A stretch of DNA of 64,000 bases from Paramacrobiotus metropolitanus (Eukaryota > Tardigrada > Eutardigrada > Parachela > Macrobiotidae). Below the pieces are notes generated by a model. The model was not told where the DNA came from. It worked only from the letters and a program-made list of their open reading frames with translations, and searched no databases. The stretch covers positions 1 to 64,000 of the forward strand of contig NW_026570416.1 of the NCBI RefSeq assembly GCF_019649055.1, given 5' to 3'. The position numbers and the translations under genes are program-made. Within the stretch, counting starts at the first letter, position 1, and each line of letters begins with the position of its first letter. This document shows positions 19,948 through 29,840 of this stretch, piece after piece.

Positions 19948-20816
19948 CTTTCCGTCTCAATTATCTCATCTCAAATCAAATTTCCCATTACAGTTCGAGT
20001 TCAACGGAAAATACCCATTTACGTTGTTTACTTCGTTACTATTGGTCCGCTAGCTCAAATTATTCAATTCGAATTTCTACCAATCGCGGCTCAGATAACT
20101 GACCAATCACGTTAATCCGTTAAAAAAAATTTTTATCTGCCTGACGTCACGGTCAACGGCCAGACATGCGCGCCGTGTGCAAAACTCCGCCTACTTCTAC
20201 GCTCAGCTCAGTACGGACCAATGAAAAATGAGAATTTTACAATCTAACCGATCCCGTAATTAATAACGGGTTTTCTACCTGTTTCCTCGTCCGTTCCACG
20301 AGAATCGATCCAGATGATCCAGATTCTTCTTCCACTGTCCGTTCCCGCGCTGCCGCCGGTTTTACCGTAACGGTTGTGCCGCACGCTTTTGGTGGGTTAC
20401 TGTGCCGGCTGACTGCCGTAGCAACAGTAGTGGCGCTCTACTCCAGTTTGGAGGAGTCTGATCTGTCTTTTCCCGTGCGCCCTTTTTGGCGCTTCGCCGC
20501 TTGTGGCCCACGGCTTAGGCTTCGCTGAAGCCTTGCCGAGTAACGGTGACACCAATGCAGGTCTTCGCTGAAGACTCCGCACCGAGGAACACCGCCGACT
20601 GAACTCTTGAACTCTTTCACAGCAGTGGAACAGCACAGGTCTTCGCTGAAGACACTGTACCGAAACCAAGGCTGGTAATCCCGTCCGATCGGGAACTTGC
20701 ACCGCTTGTGGTGTTGCGCTTTGCTGTCAGATAGACCTGTGCCTTACTGGTCGGGTTTCACGTCAAATAACAGGCCAACTTTGCCTGACACAATTCAATT
20801 CAGAGAACCGCTGTCG
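19948..20816 (-). other. Upstream leader of element A
   Basis: Non-coding stretch between the primer site and the word array. It contains repeats of a short CTTCGCTGAAG-type palindrome (20521-20660) and a stretch near 20095-20240 that resembles 47690-47850 of element B in sequence and relative position. No ORF or known RNA motif was recognised. A packaging signal would be expected somewhere here but cannot be identified by eye. Confidence 0.5.
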
Positions 20817-20828
20817 GCTCTGCTACCA
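20817..20828 (-). promoter_or_regulatory. Primer binding site, initiator tRNA-Met type
   Basis: The minus strand reads TGGTAGCAGAGC. The first 11 bases complement the 3' end (CTCTGCTACCA) of animal initiator tRNA-Met. Element B has the same 12 bases at 47057-47068, although the sequences around them have diverged. This site fixes the LTR/leader boundary and the direction of element A. Confidence 0.8.
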
Positions 20829-21181
20829 TCTAATGGTAGATCCAGAATAGATCCACAGACGGAGACAGAAACGGAATCTATCCCGTGGAAGTGAGCAATA
20901 CGATCTGGATTGCGAATGCGAAATCACAAAACGTCGCACCGTAAACTGCTGACTTTTTAATATTGAAAAGTCTGTACAACAGAAAATCAACAAGTGATCG
21001 GCGCAGCTCGATCGTAAAACGTAGAGCCAATTCAACAGCGTGCAACGCTGTGCAGCACGTGCTATGCCGCGCCCACTAATAAAGCGCAAGCCAATCAGAA
21101 GCGAGACACAACACAGATCGTAATCCAAAGGCGTAGCGCCTAGCGCCACGGGCGTGAACGCTAGTGAGGCCTCGTCTCACA
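20829..21181 (-). repeat. 5' LTR of element A (approximate limits)
   Basis: On the minus strand this stretch starts TGTGAGACGAGG at 21181 and ends just before the primer binding site. Element B has an LTR at the matching place that also starts TGTGA. The second LTR lies outside the window, so the ends are inferred from the primer site and from comparison with element B, and could shift by several bases at the inner end. The host gene start codon at 21265 is only about 84 bp beyond the outer edge. Confidence 0.6.
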
Positions 21182-21264
21182 CAGCCATTAACTTTTGCAG
21201 GATCGGGCTACTACAACTACAATTACCAAAAAACGGTCGTTTTATTGTACGCCGCCTTAATAAA

Positions 21265-23435
21265 ATGGGTTGTCCAAAATTAAATCCTTCGCTGATAATA
21301 TTGTTGTTATCCGTGGTTTTTGGGAAAGGTGAGATTTTCAAGTCGCGGAAGCTTAATAAAATTTTTGGTTTGTTTACTTCCTCGTAAGTTTACTGCATCT
21401 AAAAAATACGTACAATTAATTACATAAGCGAGATGCAATGCTTATACTGCAGCAGTAAAATATGTACAGTAAAACTTTAGCACTACGCGGACTAAACCAT
21501 ATGCAACGATTGTACGTTTGGCGTAAAAGAAACATGGTATTTTAAAAATTTTTTGCTGTTATCTATTCTGCACACGATGATTATCCCTTGTCTCATTCTG
21601 CAGATTATGCCCATCGATTCCATTTTCAGGCCAGAAAAGCCGAAGATGCCTCGCCCTTGGCTAATGTATCCCTAACAGCGACGCTCCGGAGCGATAACGG
21701 TGTAGTTGTCCGCACGATTGCAAGCTCCACCAACATGTTCGGAGAGTTTAGCCTCATACTACCGGACAGCTACCAGACACTGCGAGATAACTGCAATTAT
21801 ACCATCGTTTTCCAGTTGCCAGAGTACCATGCTATTACGTTACCCGTGTTCAATTCCGACATCAAACAAAATCGTGATACGTTCCTGGAGCCCTTAATCT
21901 TCATCCACAACCGATTCAGCGGTGATTATTTGCTTACAGGACAGGTGCTTTTAGAGAACTCGGCGTATGGTAGGAATCTGAGTGGGACAACGGTAACATT
22001 GCGGTCTGGAATACGAAACTATGATGGGCCGGTGGAAAGTGTGCAGAAAACACAGAATGGGGGAAGCTGGAGTAAGATCCGTCCGACGGGTTACTATACG
22101 GCTACTGTGCAGCGGACAAACTACCGGACAGAATCGTTCACCGTGGTCGTAGTGGGCGGGAACTTCGGCGGTCCGTATTTCGTTGCTGATTTCCAAATGC
22201 TGCCGCAAGTTCCAACGAAAAATGACGACATTCGCGTAGTACTACGAGGAGGACGTTTCAATGTACTGATGCAGTGTTCTCCGTGCCTGCAGCTAGTGGT
22301 GGCAGGGCCCATTGACGGAGGCCAGGAGCGAGCACGAATGGAGCCGGCGCTATCCAAGACCAATAACGACAGCCACATGTATAATGATTTCGCTGGCTTG
22401 ATTGTTCAGAGAACCGTGATTAGGAAACAGCTGAGCGGAACCTATGAAATCATGGTGTACGACTGGGAGACCCGCCATAACCTGACTAGTTCGGCCATGA
22501 AGGAGTCCAACGCCGTGGTGCAGATCTACCGCGGGAATGAATTATGGGAGCAGTTCTACGTGCCGAATCGCGATGGCAATACATGGACCGTGGCCAACAT
22601 CACTGGATCAAATGTCACGGTGATCAACGAGGTGACATCCATGATACACCCGACAGACTGGGAACCGGTAAGAAAAATCAGGCTGTAGAGGCTTTGTTAT
22701 CGAACAAGCGAACGAAACGTGCTCGTGTTTTTGGTTTTAAAGGTAAACCGTTTTGCAGTGATAAAGTGACGTCCGGTATAAGCCTGCTTTTGCCTTGCGC
22801 TTTTGATTAAAAAAATGCCCCCAAAAGAAAAAATTTCGAAAAAACGAACTGCAAACGGTTTGCAAACGAACTAAACATACTACAAAGGAGGCATTATATC
22901 TGTATAGAATCGCTCGCCTGAGCAGTTGTCCTTATACATAATCAAAACCAACTTTAAACAACTACGAGTCTGCCGCAAAGTGTGGCATTTGATAATTCAG
23001 TAATTGAGGTTCTTTCTCAATTGGACAACCTTCTTGCCAACAGGAACACAGTACGCTGACTGAATGTGCGCCTCTGAGCAGCGAATGTGAGAACACACTG
23101 GGATGCTGCGGCGACTTAACATGTAGCAACGGAATCTGTGCTGGCACACCCACGCAAGGTACAGTTCATGTCAGGTTAAAATCCATCTTTACGCTGATGA
23201 ACACACAGCCGGAAGAAGCGGAACAACATGAAACAATCTTTTTCTGAGCAAACCTTGGATCTTCTGTGCTATCTTTTTGACAGCTGACAGAGAAGAGGCG
23301 CCAAACGCATTAGACATGAGGACGCGCATTTTAGCCATCTGCTCCGATAGCTGCGAGGACAAACTGGACCAACCGGATTATTACGAATGCTGTCGCATTT
23401 TTATGAAAACGAAGACTCGCTTGCAAAGAATCTGA
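21265..23435 (+). CDS. Host gene: secreted protein with beta-sandwich region and knottin-like exon
   Basis: Four exons inferred from GT-AG sites with matching phases: 21265-21328, 21604-22667, 23044-23158 and 23284-23435, giving 464 codons plus stop. Exon 1 encodes a signal peptide (hydrophobic core LIILLLSVVFG) and ends at AAAG|GTGAG (phase 1). Exon 2 encodes a Cys-poor, probably beta-sandwich region with repeats like those of carboxypeptidase-regulatory or FN3-like folds. Exon 3 (phase 0 entry) has the pattern C-x6-C-x5-CC-x4-C-x4-C, an inhibitor cystine knot spacing. Exon 4 adds C-x3-C and CC. An AATAAA lies at 23528. Function is unknown; extracellular. I do not call it a toxin: knot-like domains occur in many extracellular proteins. 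The 5' end abuts the LTR of element A. Confidence 0.65.
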
Positions 23436-25590
23436 TGCCGAAACTTAGGTTTTGCAAGCTATTGATACGAAGAAAATCATGGCAGAAACGAAACATTATA
23501 TACATAGTCCTTAAGCACAGCATCACTAATAAATAATTCGTAGCAGCTTGTATGCATCTTACCTGTCCACGGTGCACCACTGCACACAGGCCATAGCGAC
23601 ATATCCGTTTTTCGAATTTTCTGGACAAATGCTAAGCTTTCATCAGCTGCTGCGATACTTCTATGCAAGTAAACAAATTTGGCATTTATAACAACAAAAC
23701 CTCCCAAAGCGGTGCTGTTGTGATAATTCGCTGTCCTCGGCGACCAAAATACAGATATACAGAGTATGTAGCAGAAACAGGCACCGTAGACCGCAAAGGC
23801 GCGCAGTCGCGGTCGCACAGTGTGGTCGGAACCGACAATCCAACTGTATCGGCAACGATGGATGTAGAGCTGCATGGTAAAGCGTAATTAGTGCAGACTT
23901 CGGCCATAACAGCGACGACACGAAGCAATGTAGCTTACCTTTCCATACGTGTGTACGTTAAGCGACATTTTGTCATTTATTAGTGCAAAATGTAGTAAGA
24001 CTGGTGAAAACGAAAATCGTGTCCTCAAAAGTTTCCGGTAAAGCATACCGTAATCAAATATTTCTACAGAAAATCATAAATGAATAGCAATACGCAAAAC
24101 TGAATAGTTTTTTTTCCATTTATTCCACTCTGTTTATTGCGTTCAGTAATTCGAAAACTTATTTATTTAGATGGCGATTAAATATGTATACATAAAGGTT
24201 TTAACGAGTTGGTTGGTTTTTACGTCTCATGTTTTCTTGTTTCATGTCGGTCGGTCAGTTTTAATTTCTGTGATCTATGCATGTTGTATGTAAAAAAGTA
24301 CATAAATAAATATGATTTTAACAATACAACTTGAGCCAGCTCGCAGGATGACTGAATACGAAGTACGACGTGTGACAAACACGCAGTAACGGAGTTGCTA
24401 CGTACAGCACGAATAATGCTTAGAAGCAGATCCACGAGAACACCACAATTTCTTTTATCTTCCTTCAACTTACAGTTACTGCTGTTATAATATTCTGGGA
24501 CGTAAAGGAGACAGTCTGCTTCACGCACTCACCTTGCAAGTCTTCACCGGTCGTTCAATTGGTAAATTGGTAATGTCCAATCATTACCAAAAACTTTTAT
24601 AATGACGCTTTTTGTTGGCTGCCAGCTGAGGTCACTCAGCTGGACGCTTCTGACCACAGGTGGCAGCAGAGCGGAAATATCACCAGGCCGCAGAAGCGAC
24701 AGAAATATCTGGCGCAAAAAATAGTAGCACTTAAAATTGGATTTTGAGCGAACTTAACTTTGGCCAGATGCCAGCTATAAAATTTCGAAAACCGAAATTG
24801 TGGTAATCCAGCATGGTATAATTTCTTCTTGACCACTTGAAAACCGGTTTTCTTAAAGTGCAGCTACAGTCGTGCAAAAGCAACAGAGCAATGCGCCACA
24901 TGCACTGCATACGGTACCCTCGCTCTCTCTTAATTTTCCATTGCGGATGAAGATAATATTTTCGAAGTACTCACAACGTCTGCTCTGTTTTCAAATAAAA
25001 GCAGGATTTTTCTGAGACCCTAACCGGTTACCGCTCCTATTTTATCTTTCAGCTCATAAGCAGTATTCATCCGTGCCGCGTGCGTGGCTTGTTTTACCTA
25101 CAGTACAATAATACAACAGCATGGCTTGCTAATCCGCAAGTATTATTCACAGGTCCAACCCAACAGGAGAGTTATGCATTTTCCACGACTTCATCGGCGA
25201 CATACAGTATCTGTACATGATTTGGGGTGCGTGAGCAATGATTGTATCAGTACCTCCAGCGTGTGGAATTAATTGATTTATATGCGTACTGTACAGTATG
25301 TTGTTCTAGCATCGCATGCATGATGCATCGCATGCACGACGATGCAGGTTCATATAAACAGCAACTAGGCCAATCCTGTAGAGCTTTCGGAAAGCTGATG
25401 TGACTTTCAACGCATGAACAGTTAAACGGTGAAAATCACCCGATCTCAGAAGTGTTATCGGGTGTTGTTTAACCAACTCTCACGGCACAACATTCCGCTC
25501 CGGAAATCCCAAGTAAGGTCGTGTTGTGCCAAAACGTAACAGTGATTTGTGAGGCGTAATTAGTCCAACACAGGGGGCCCATCGTTGATG
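23436..25590. other. Intergenic or intronic stretch, nothing recognised
   Basis: AT-rich sequence after the secreted-protein gene. Apart from a possible poly(A) signal at 23528-23533 and short palindromes (for example around 25310-25345, CATGCATGATGCATCGCATGC-like) I see no gene, RNA or mobile element that I can support. Short ORFs on both strands around 23660-23930 overlap and neither shows a domain. Confidence 0.4.
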
Positions 25591-25610
25591 TTGTATGGAG
25601 AAAAATTTAA

Positions 25611-25835
25611 TTGCAAATCAACCTTTTTGCTATGCAACAACAACGTCCAATTGGACGGCCAGCTTCCTTCCAGTGCGGAATTCTTGGTGGGCTGCATCCT
25701 TTGATTGTGTGGTTTGACTACGCAGTTAAACCATTTGATCGGAAGATGCAGCCGGATACGTGTACGTCTTGGAAAGACGCGCCATCGATCAGGATTAGGG
25801 ACAACGCTACTATGATTAGAGTCAGTTTTCCGCTA
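25611..25835 (+). CDS. Possible exon with first half of an Ig-like domain
   Basis: A short open frame whose middle reads GRPASFQCGILGG and then HPLIVWF, which fits the B-strand Cys and C-strand Trp of an I-set immunoglobulin domain. No convincing splice sites were found at either edge, and its phase does not obviously match the next candidate exon at 25970. It may belong to a receptor or adhesion gene, or be a relic. Weak call. Confidence 0.25.
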
Positions 25836-25969
25836 TGATTTTAATATGAGGTGGTAATTATGACGTTTACACGAATTAAATCGGCATTATACGTAAGCAG
25901 CAGCATATACTATATTTTCAGAAAGAGGTCATAATGTATTTTTATTTTTCTTTGACGTTTAGCATTCAG

Positions 25970-26160
25970 AATAAACACGATGGATGTGTCCGACGCCTTC
26001 AAACAAATCATCGCGAATGTTACACTGAACGATTCGGGGATTCTTAGCGATGAAGTTAGCAGCTCCCTTGGAAGTTTCTACTACACATCTACATTTGGAT
26101 GTGCATTGGAAATATCCACGGGAACTGTTGAACGACATGCGTATCTGCTGGTCCAGCCAG
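25970..26160 (+). CDS. Possible exon with second half of an Ig-like domain
   Basis: Bounded by CATTCAG| and CCAG|GTAAAG. The frame reads IIANVTLNDSGIL and SLGSFYYTSTF, which resembles the E-to-G strands of an Ig domain (L-x-DSG-x-Y-x-C) but lacks the expected Tyr and Cys. An antisense frame over 25959-26453 is longer but has no better domain support. Either a divergent exon of the gene suggested at 25611 or a decayed copy. Confidence 0.25.
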
Positions 26161-27075
26161 GTAAAGTACATCCTTTTCTGTAACGAATACTTGTAGCCCA
26201 TCAAATGAATAACTACATGCGGTTGGAAGGTTGGACCATCCCTAATGCAAATGTCACCGTGCTGCCACAATATCGTCACAGGCTCACAGCCAAGTATCTG
26301 TATATTATCTACCGTCAAATTTAATAAACGGAATAAAATTGGTACGCCAGCGAAATAACTCCGGCCGGGTCGGTTGCAAATGATCATTGGGTAGAAATCT
26401 GTGGCAGATAACTGGCGGCAATATGACCAATCACGACAGCGGCTCGAATGCAACCAACCACGATGGCCTGAAACAGCAGTTCTATCATAGAAAACCTGAT
26501 GCTTTTCTATGGTGGGATCTTATATAAGTCGGCACTGGAGAAACAATGTCGACCAAAAAAAAGGGGAAAGTGGCTAGTCCTTTGCATCTCGCCCGTTAAA
26601 TAATAAAATGCACAAGCAGTGTGCGCTGATAGTAGCCCGGGACAAAAAGGCGTGCGCTGCACTAAAAATAGGAGAATCGGGATTTTTCTAGAAATGTCTG
26701 TGGCATTTGCGTGCGCCCAGGGCCGTTGATTAGCACTTCTGTGTTTTCAGTACAGAGGGATACGGAAGCATTAAGTCATGTTGCGGGACGGCGACTTTTG
26801 AGATAGTAGCCGCCAGATGAAGTGGCCCCACCGAGTTGGTGTTTGGGAAATTAGCACTTGCAAATGTGCATATTGCCTGAGGATTTGTGAGTACGAGCAG
26901 TACACACTACACACACCTGCAGGTGCTATTTTCCCGTGCACCAACTCTGTGGAGCCGCTTCATCTAGCCGCTACAGTAGTAGTCAGTATAATCCGATTAT
27001 AACGCGATCGGGAGAAATTTTGACGAACACGCGCTCGTGGTATAAACAAGTACGGTACAGCAATGCATGTCGGTG
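26161..27075. other. Non-coding, nothing recognised
   Basis: Lies between the weak Ig-like exon and the MITE. No gene, RNA or repeat can be supported. A minus-strand frame across 25959-26453 was considered and not accepted. Confidence 0.4.
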
Positions 27076-27077
27076 TA

Positions 27078-27430
27078 CAAGCCGGTCCGGAGTTAGAGCA
27101 CGATAGAGAACAGCGAAAAATGTAAATTCATGGGTTACGCCAAACAACAGACTACGCCACGACACGCCACACTCTTTATACACGTAACATGCTTCTGGCT
27201 GTCTGGTGGCTTGGTGCACGCCTTATATTTTAATGAGTATAATCGTAATTGCCTGGCGGAAGGTGGCTAGAAAACAGTCGGCGCAGTAAGGAACAATCTA
27301 ACTGCGGAGCGTATTTACGCATTGTGATAGACGCAGTGCAGTCACTGTAGTGGCCTTCGTGCTAAGCGCAAACATCGCGCTTATTATGCGTTAGCTGTTC
27401 TCTATCGTGCTCTAACTCCGGACCGGCTTG
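27078..27430. mobile_element. MITE with 37-bp terminal inverted repeats and TA flanks
   Basis: The ends 27078-27114 and 27394-27430 are perfect inverted repeats of 37 bp starting CAAGCCGGTCCGG. Each is flanked outside by TA, the target duplication of Tc1/mariner-type transposases, which extends the perfect match to 39 bp. The 279-bp interior has no ORF. Perfect arms point to a young or recently mobilised copy. The transposase that moves it is not in the window; the mariner at 39258 has different ends. Confidence 0.75.
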
Positions 27431-27739
27431 TACCTACATACATATGGATTTACTTTTTATCAAAAATCAAAGTACATGAGTATTTGTCACAAATTTTCTA
27501 TAAAAGTGAAAGATTTGTACTGAATACACAGCTCAGCCGATTACGGAAAAGGGCGGCCTAATCACGCAGAACATTTCGTCCAAGTTAGCAGATGCTGGTG
27601 CTGTTCCCATGACTGAGGCCGCGTTCCCGCGTTGGATGTCAATGCTGATACATGGATACATATGGATATATACAGTCGATCAGAAGTATGCGATGTTTTT
27701 TATTTATTTTTTTCTCAATATGTACAAGGCGGGCTTCCC

Positions 27740-28115
27740 TCGACAAAATTGATCAAACGAATAATTTGTCCCAATTAACATGGGAAGGGACTTAAACAAA
27801 ACACTTATAGCATTACCACGCATAATCTCCGAACTTAAACGTTGAAACAAAAAACAAGTCGCTCATCGCCTGTCCTTAAAAACAACTTTATACCAATCTC
27901 CTTTAACGTAACAATGCCGGCCTCACACCAAGTGCCAAAAGTCTCACATGCGATGGGTACAAAATTACAGCGATCCGTAAGCGACTTGTATTTTCCCATC
28001 TTCTCCCGGCAGACCAGTTCGGCGGCGGCGCCAGCATATTTAATATACGTGTGCCTGCTTACCATATGTCTGCTAGCCGGAGTTATAGCAATAACAAATG
28101 TTAAACCAAAAAATC
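27740..28115 (-). pseudogene. Decayed LINE reverse transcriptase tail, copy 1
   Basis: The minus strand encodes a C-terminal RT tail: CNFVPIACETFGTW, LKEIGIKLFLRTGD, then FQRLSSEIMRGNAISV in an adjoining frame. The pattern F-x-PIA-x-E-x-FG ... TGD ... QRxS-x2-IxRGNA is typical of the C terminus of some non-LTR retrotransposon RTs. A second diverged copy lies on the plus strand at 45840-46170. The 5' side is cut by the gag-only LTR element inserted at 28116. Only the last ~110 codons are recognisable. Confidence 0.6.
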
Positions 28116-28414
28116 TGTTAGAAATTATATTACCAATATAATATACACTCATAATGTGTCATCTACTTGTGAACTATGATCATTGTCTTACTAGCTGATC
28201 TATGAGTGTACGGTGCACCCAGGTCACCAATCCCCTTGTTTATCAGATGTTTAGGTGCAGTAACTTACTAATATCGTGAATGTACCTAGTGCTATATAAG
28301 AAACCTGCTTGTATAACGTTGATGAACAGAACATAACAGAACAACACCAGTGTGTGCGACGCTTCCGGTTTCTGTTCCCGTGACTATAATAATCTCCTAA
28401 TATAAATTCTAACA
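28116..28414 (+). repeat. 5' LTR of the gag-only element
   Basis: Begins TGTTAGAAATTATATTACC and ends in CTAACA. A TATATAAG box lies inside (near 28293). It matches the second LTR along its length. Confidence 0.92.
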
Positions 28415-28508
28415 GATTATGAGACCTGCTTGTCTCTAAGCAGGAAGTTGTATCTGCCGTGTCTTACTAGTATAGTGGTTTGCTACTGTTACTGTTACGG
28501 ACGCCAAG

Positions 28509-29463
28509 ATGGCAACGTTGAAGGAGATAAAGGTCACGGTACTCAATGGCTCGAACTACGCTCGATGGAGAGTCGAAGTGGAGGACGTCTTAACTGGAGA
28601 AGGCGTGGAGCATTGTGGATGGAAGCAACAAGATACCAAGAGATGATCCAGCAGACGAAAAGAAGCATGCCGCTTATAATAAATGGATATCCGGAGACGG
28701 AAAAGCAAGAAGTATTCTGCGCGCAACGCTCGACGAGGTTACCTTCAATCAGGTACGCGACTGTGCAACGTCAGCAGAAATTTTGGATCGGATTAAAGAG
28801 TTAAGGGAGCCGAAAACTGGATGCGACTTAATGACCGCGATGACTGAGTTTTTCGGACTGAAGTGGAAGGATAACGACGACGTTAACACCTTCATGTCAA
28901 CGCTGCACGTATTGGCATCGAAGATCGACGCCTGTGGGAAAGCCGTGAAAACCAGCGATGAGTGGCTGATTTCGAAAACACTGTCCAGCCTGCCAGTTGA
29001 ATACGGACCCTTTGTGGCATCATGGAACATGATGGCCGGCCCCGACCCAAAGATGAGCGTCTTCCGTGAAAAGCTGATGTCAACAGAACAGATGATCAAG
29101 ACCCAGGAAGAAAATCGTGGATATCCTAAAGGACCTTTTGGATCAGCCTATTCCAGCTATAACCAGAGAGAAAGAGAGAATCCGAACCGATCAAACCGAT
29201 CCGACCGATCTAACCGATCCGACCGATCTAACCGATCCGACCATTTTAACCGATCTGACCATATGAACCGATCTGACCGATCTGACCGACCGACCGATCT
29301 AACCAATCAAACCGATCAAACCGACCAGTTCCAGTGTAACTACTGCGGAATGGAAGGACATACGACCAGACAGTGCCCAACCTGTCCTGCTTGTGCCAAC
29401 TGTGGAATCGTTGGACATAAAGCCCAATATTGCCGACGTGAACGCGTGAGAGAATCAATGTAA
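28509..29463 (+). pseudogene. gag: Copia-like Gag with double zinc knuckle
   Basis: Starts at ATG 28509 (MATLKEIKVTVLNGSNYARW, the usual N terminus of Copia/UBN2-type Gag). The frame shifts near 28600-28615 and continues to 29463. The middle is the helical UBN2-like domain (LREPKTGCDLMTAMTEFFGLK, ISKTLSSLPVEYGPF). A tandem tract of Asn-Arg-Ser-Asp repeats (29188-29325) is followed by two CX2CX4HX4C knuckles (CNYCGMEGHTTRQC and CANCGIVGHKAQYC). Gag would package element RNA and use enzymes from a full-length relative. The single frameshift may be a copy-specific defect or a sequencing error. Confidence 0.75.
29188..29325 (+). repeat. Coding minisatellite (ACCGATC[C/T]GACCGATCT)
   Basis: Imperfect 12-18 bp tandem repeats within the Copia-like gag, encoding NRSDRS repeats just upstream of the zinc knuckles. 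Basic RS-rich linkers near nucleocapsid domains often contact RNA. Confidence 0.8.
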
Positions 29464-29541
29464 AGATATCAAGGATCCGAATCAAGAACCTTTGGAACCA
29501 GTGTGCATTTCAGTGGATATGGCGCGCTGGGTGAAGGGGGG

Positions 29542-29840
29542 TGTTAGAAATTATATTACCAATATAATATACACTCATAATGTGTCATCTACTTGTGAAC
29601 TATGATCATTGTCTTACTAGCTGATCTATGAGTGTACGGTGCACCCAGGTCACCAATCCCCTTGTTTATCAGATGTTTAGGTGCAGTAACTTACTAATAT
29701 CGTGAATGTACCTAGTGCTATATAAGAAACCTGCTTGTATAACGTTGATGAACAGAACATAACAGAACAACACCAGTGTGTGCGACGCTTCCGGTTTCTG
29801 TTCCCGTGACTATAATAATCTCCTAATATAAATTCTAACA
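29542..29840 (+). repeat. 3' LTR of the gag-only element
   Basis: Copy of 28116-28414, preceded by a purine-rich tract (GGGTGAAGGGGGG at 29529-29541) that fits a polypurine tract for plus-strand priming. Confidence 0.92.

Larger units (their letters stand above)
1..21181 (-). mobile_element. Element A: giant Ty3/gypsy-type LTR retrotransposon, 3' end outside window
   Basis: Reading the minus strand from 21181 there is one LTR, a tRNA-type primer binding site, a leader, gag, spacer region, retropepsin, Cys/His region, RT, RNase H and integrase, then three further ORFs (X1, X2, X3) running to the window edge. The order PR-RT-RH-IN is that of Ty3/gypsy (Metaviridae-like) elements. With more than 21 kb before any 3' LTR it is far longer than the usual 5-8 kb. 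No ORF after integrase looks like an envelope glycoprotein: none shows a signal peptide or membrane segment. This copy is dead: frameshifts lie in gag and in the protease, a stop interrupts pol at 9481-9483, and the RT catalytic motif is changed. The 8-mer AAAGGTCA is dispersed along the whole length. Confidence 0.9.
28116..29840 (+). mobile_element. Gag-only LTR retrotransposon, 1725 bp, LTRs indistinguishable by eye
   Basis: Two 299-bp LTRs (28116-28414 and 29542-29840), each TGTTAG...TAACA, look identical on side-by-side reading. The element is flanked by a 5-bp target duplication AAATC (28111-28115 and 29841-29845). The interior encodes only a Copia-like Gag; there is no protease, integrase or RT, so it must be mobilised in trans. 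This is the organisation named TR-GAG in plants. It inserted into a decayed LINE tail. Matching LTRs imply a very recent insertion. Confidence 0.92.

Noticed and set aside
23044-23435. Venom-type toxin gene
   Set aside because: Cystine-knot spacing is shared by many extracellular proteins, and the long upstream region and domain order do not fit a toxin precursor.
25959-26453. Minus-strand 164-codon ORF
   Set aside because: It has no start context, no splice support and no domain; the plus-strand frame with AG/GT borders is at least as likely. Neither is strong.
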